A stretch of 64,000 bases of DNA from JADLGL01 sp963823045 (GTDB taxonomy: Bacteria > Pseudomonadota > Alphaproteobacteria > Rhizobiales > Kaistiaceae), in contig CAWGKA010000007.1 of the NCBI GenBank assembly GCA_963823045.1, positions 195,992 through 259,991 on the forward strand, given 5' to 3'. Both the position numbers and the translations under genes were made by a program. Below the pieces are notes generated by a model. It worked only from the letters and a program-made list of their open reading frames with translations. It did not search any database and was not told the DNA's origin. Positions 63,005-64,000 of the stretch are shown here, piece after piece (within the stretch, counting starts at the first letter, position 1; each line of letters starts with the position of its first letter).

Positions 63005-64000
63005 ATGATCCCCGACCGCATCCTGCTGCCGCTGATCGTCGCCAGCGCCTCTTCATGGAAACGCTGGATTCGACGGTCCTGTCGACGTCGCTACCTGCGA
63101 TCGCCGCCGATTTGGCGAGAGCCCGATCGCCCTGAAGCTGGCGTTGACGAGCTATCTCCTTTCGCTCGCCGTATTCATCCCTGCCTCCGGCTGGGTGGTC
63201 GACCGTTTCGGGGCGCGGCTCGTCTTCCGCCTCGCGCTTTTCATATTCATCGCCGCGTCGGTCGCCTGCGGCCTTTCCAACTCAATCGGCGAGATCGTCG
63301 CCGCCCGGGTGGCACAAGGGATCGGCGGCGCGATGATGGTGCCGGTCGGCCGCATGGTCATCCTCCGCTCGGTCAAGAAGTCCGAACTCGTCGGCGCCCT
63401 CGCCTGGCTCACCGTGCCGGCGCTCATCGGGCCGATGCTCGGCCCGCCACTGGGCGGCTTCATCACCACCGATTGGGTCTGGCGCTGGATCTTCGGGATC
63501 AACGTGCCGGTCGGAATTCTCGGCATCGTTCTCGCCACGCTGTACTTCCCCGACATCCGGGGCGAGAAGCGGGAGCGTTTCGACATGCGCGGCTTCTTCC
63601 TCGCCGGCGTGGGGCTCGCGGCCTTCGTCACCGGGTCGACGACGATCGGCCTCGACGTCGTGCCGTTGCCATGGGTTGCGGCCCTGCTGGTGATCGGCGT
63701 TGCGCTACTGGCCGCCTATGTCCGGCACAGCCGGCGCGTTGCCAATCCGATCCTCGATCTCCGGCTGCTGCGGCTGACGACATTCCGCATCGGGATCAGC
63801 GGGGGACTGCTCTTTCGCATCGGCGTGGGTGCGCTGCCGTTTCTGCTGCCGCTGCTGCTGCAACTTGCCTTCGGAATGACCGCGTTCCAGTCGGGCCTTA
63901 TCACCTTGGCCAGCGCGGCCGGCGCCATGGCCATGAAATTCATCGCAGCGCCCATCCTTCGCCGCTTCGGCTTCAAGCGCGTTCTGATCGCTTCGGCCTT
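63005..64000 (+). CDS. MFS transporter, DHA2 (EmrB/QacA, MdtD-like) family; N-terminal part only, two frameshifts
   Basis: Proton-driven drug exporter cut by the window end. Begins MIPDRILLPLIVA; then LFMETLDSTVLSTSLPAIAADL (helix 1, with the acidic residue and motif D1 of DHA2) in a second frame; then ESPIALKLALTSYLLSLAVFIPASGWVVDRFGARLVFRLALFIFIAAS (motif A loop DRFGAR) in a third frame that stays open to 64000. Breaks near 63047 and 63114 are each explained by one missing base. Later helices include ARVAQGIGGAMMVPVGRMVI and PALIGPMLGPPLGGFI (motif C-like). Divergent from guaB. Confidence 0.85.
   Translation, partial: MIPDRILLPLIVASASSWKRWIRRSCRRRYLRSPPIWREPDRPEAGVDELSPFARRIHPCLRLGGRPFRGAARLPPRAFHIHRRVGRLRPFQLNRRDRRRPGGTRDRRRDDGAGRPHGHPPLGQEVRTRRRPRLAHRAGAHRADARPATGRLHHHRLGLALDLRDQRAGRNSRHRSRHAVLPRHPGREAGAFRHARLLPRRRGARGLRHRVDDDRPRRRAVAMGCGPAGDRRCATGRLCPAQPARCQSDPRSPAAAADDIPHRDQRGTALSHRRGCAAVSAAAAAATCLRNDRVPVGPYHLGQRGRRHGHEIHRSAHPSPLRLQARSDRFGL

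Noticed and set aside
1..64000. tRNA, rRNA, CRISPR arrays, transposases and phage genes
   Set aside because: Reading both strands showed no tRNA-like T-loop/CCA pattern, regularly spaced repeats, DDE transposase or integrase motifs. A tRNA or covariance scan was not possible here.

Overview
This is a high-GC chromosomal segment from an alphaproteobacterium, most likely of the Hyphomicrobiales (Rhizobiales). The assignment rests on gene content and order that are typical of that group: cdsA-like/AI-2E permease/hdaA/ppk/ppx, purM-purN, uvrC-pgsA, holC-pepA, lptF-lptG-lptD-surA-pdxA-rsmA facing gmk-yicC-mltG-fabF-acpP-fabG-fabD, rpsF-rpsR-rplI, dnaB-alr-radA-cvpA-purF, der-yfgM-like, and guaB-rsmB-mtnN-guaA. 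No rRNA, tRNA, CRISPR array, IS element or prophage gene was recognised.

Layout. Bases 1-6.0 kb (minus strand) hold a phospholipid/permease/replication-control/polyphosphate operon. 6.1-11.2 kb (plus) holds purine synthesis, a pteridine-reductase-like SDR, uvrC and pgsA. 11.2-16.1 kb holds ndk, a small unknown gene, and the divergent ribosome-linked pair rsgA and ABC-F with a strong 16-codon leader ORF between them. 16.3-25.7 kb carries pepA/holC and the LPS-export/outer-membrane assembly run. 25.7-32.1 kb (minus) is the gmk-to-fabD fatty-acid and cell-wall block. 32.4-42.6 kb (plus) carries ribosomal proteins, a cyclopropane-synthase-like methyltransferase, and dnaB to purF. 42.6-49.2 kb has der, panB, RlmD-like, tag and a DegP-like protease. 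49.3-57.2 kb is the only accessory-looking stretch: FAD monooxygenase, Imm-5-like protein, secreted unknown, ArsR/SRPBCC pair, ferritin-like (VioB-type) enzyme, ABC-2 exporter with a leader peptide, then about 0.95 kb without a gene. 57.3-64 kb holds guaA, a secreted four-Cys protein, mtnN, rsmB, guaB and the start of a DHA2-type exporter.

The most striking technical feature is that thirteen genes, including essential ones such as dnaB, lptF, guaA and guaB, are split by single-base indels. Correcting one base in each restores the conserved motifs and usual family length. This points to consensus errors in the sequence rather than real pseudogenes. The most interesting biological signal is a pair of short, strongly initiated leader ORFs 43 kb apart (upstream of rsgA and of the ABC-2 exporter). 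They share an identical 15-base ribosome-binding segment, and both stop codons lie inside a small hairpin.
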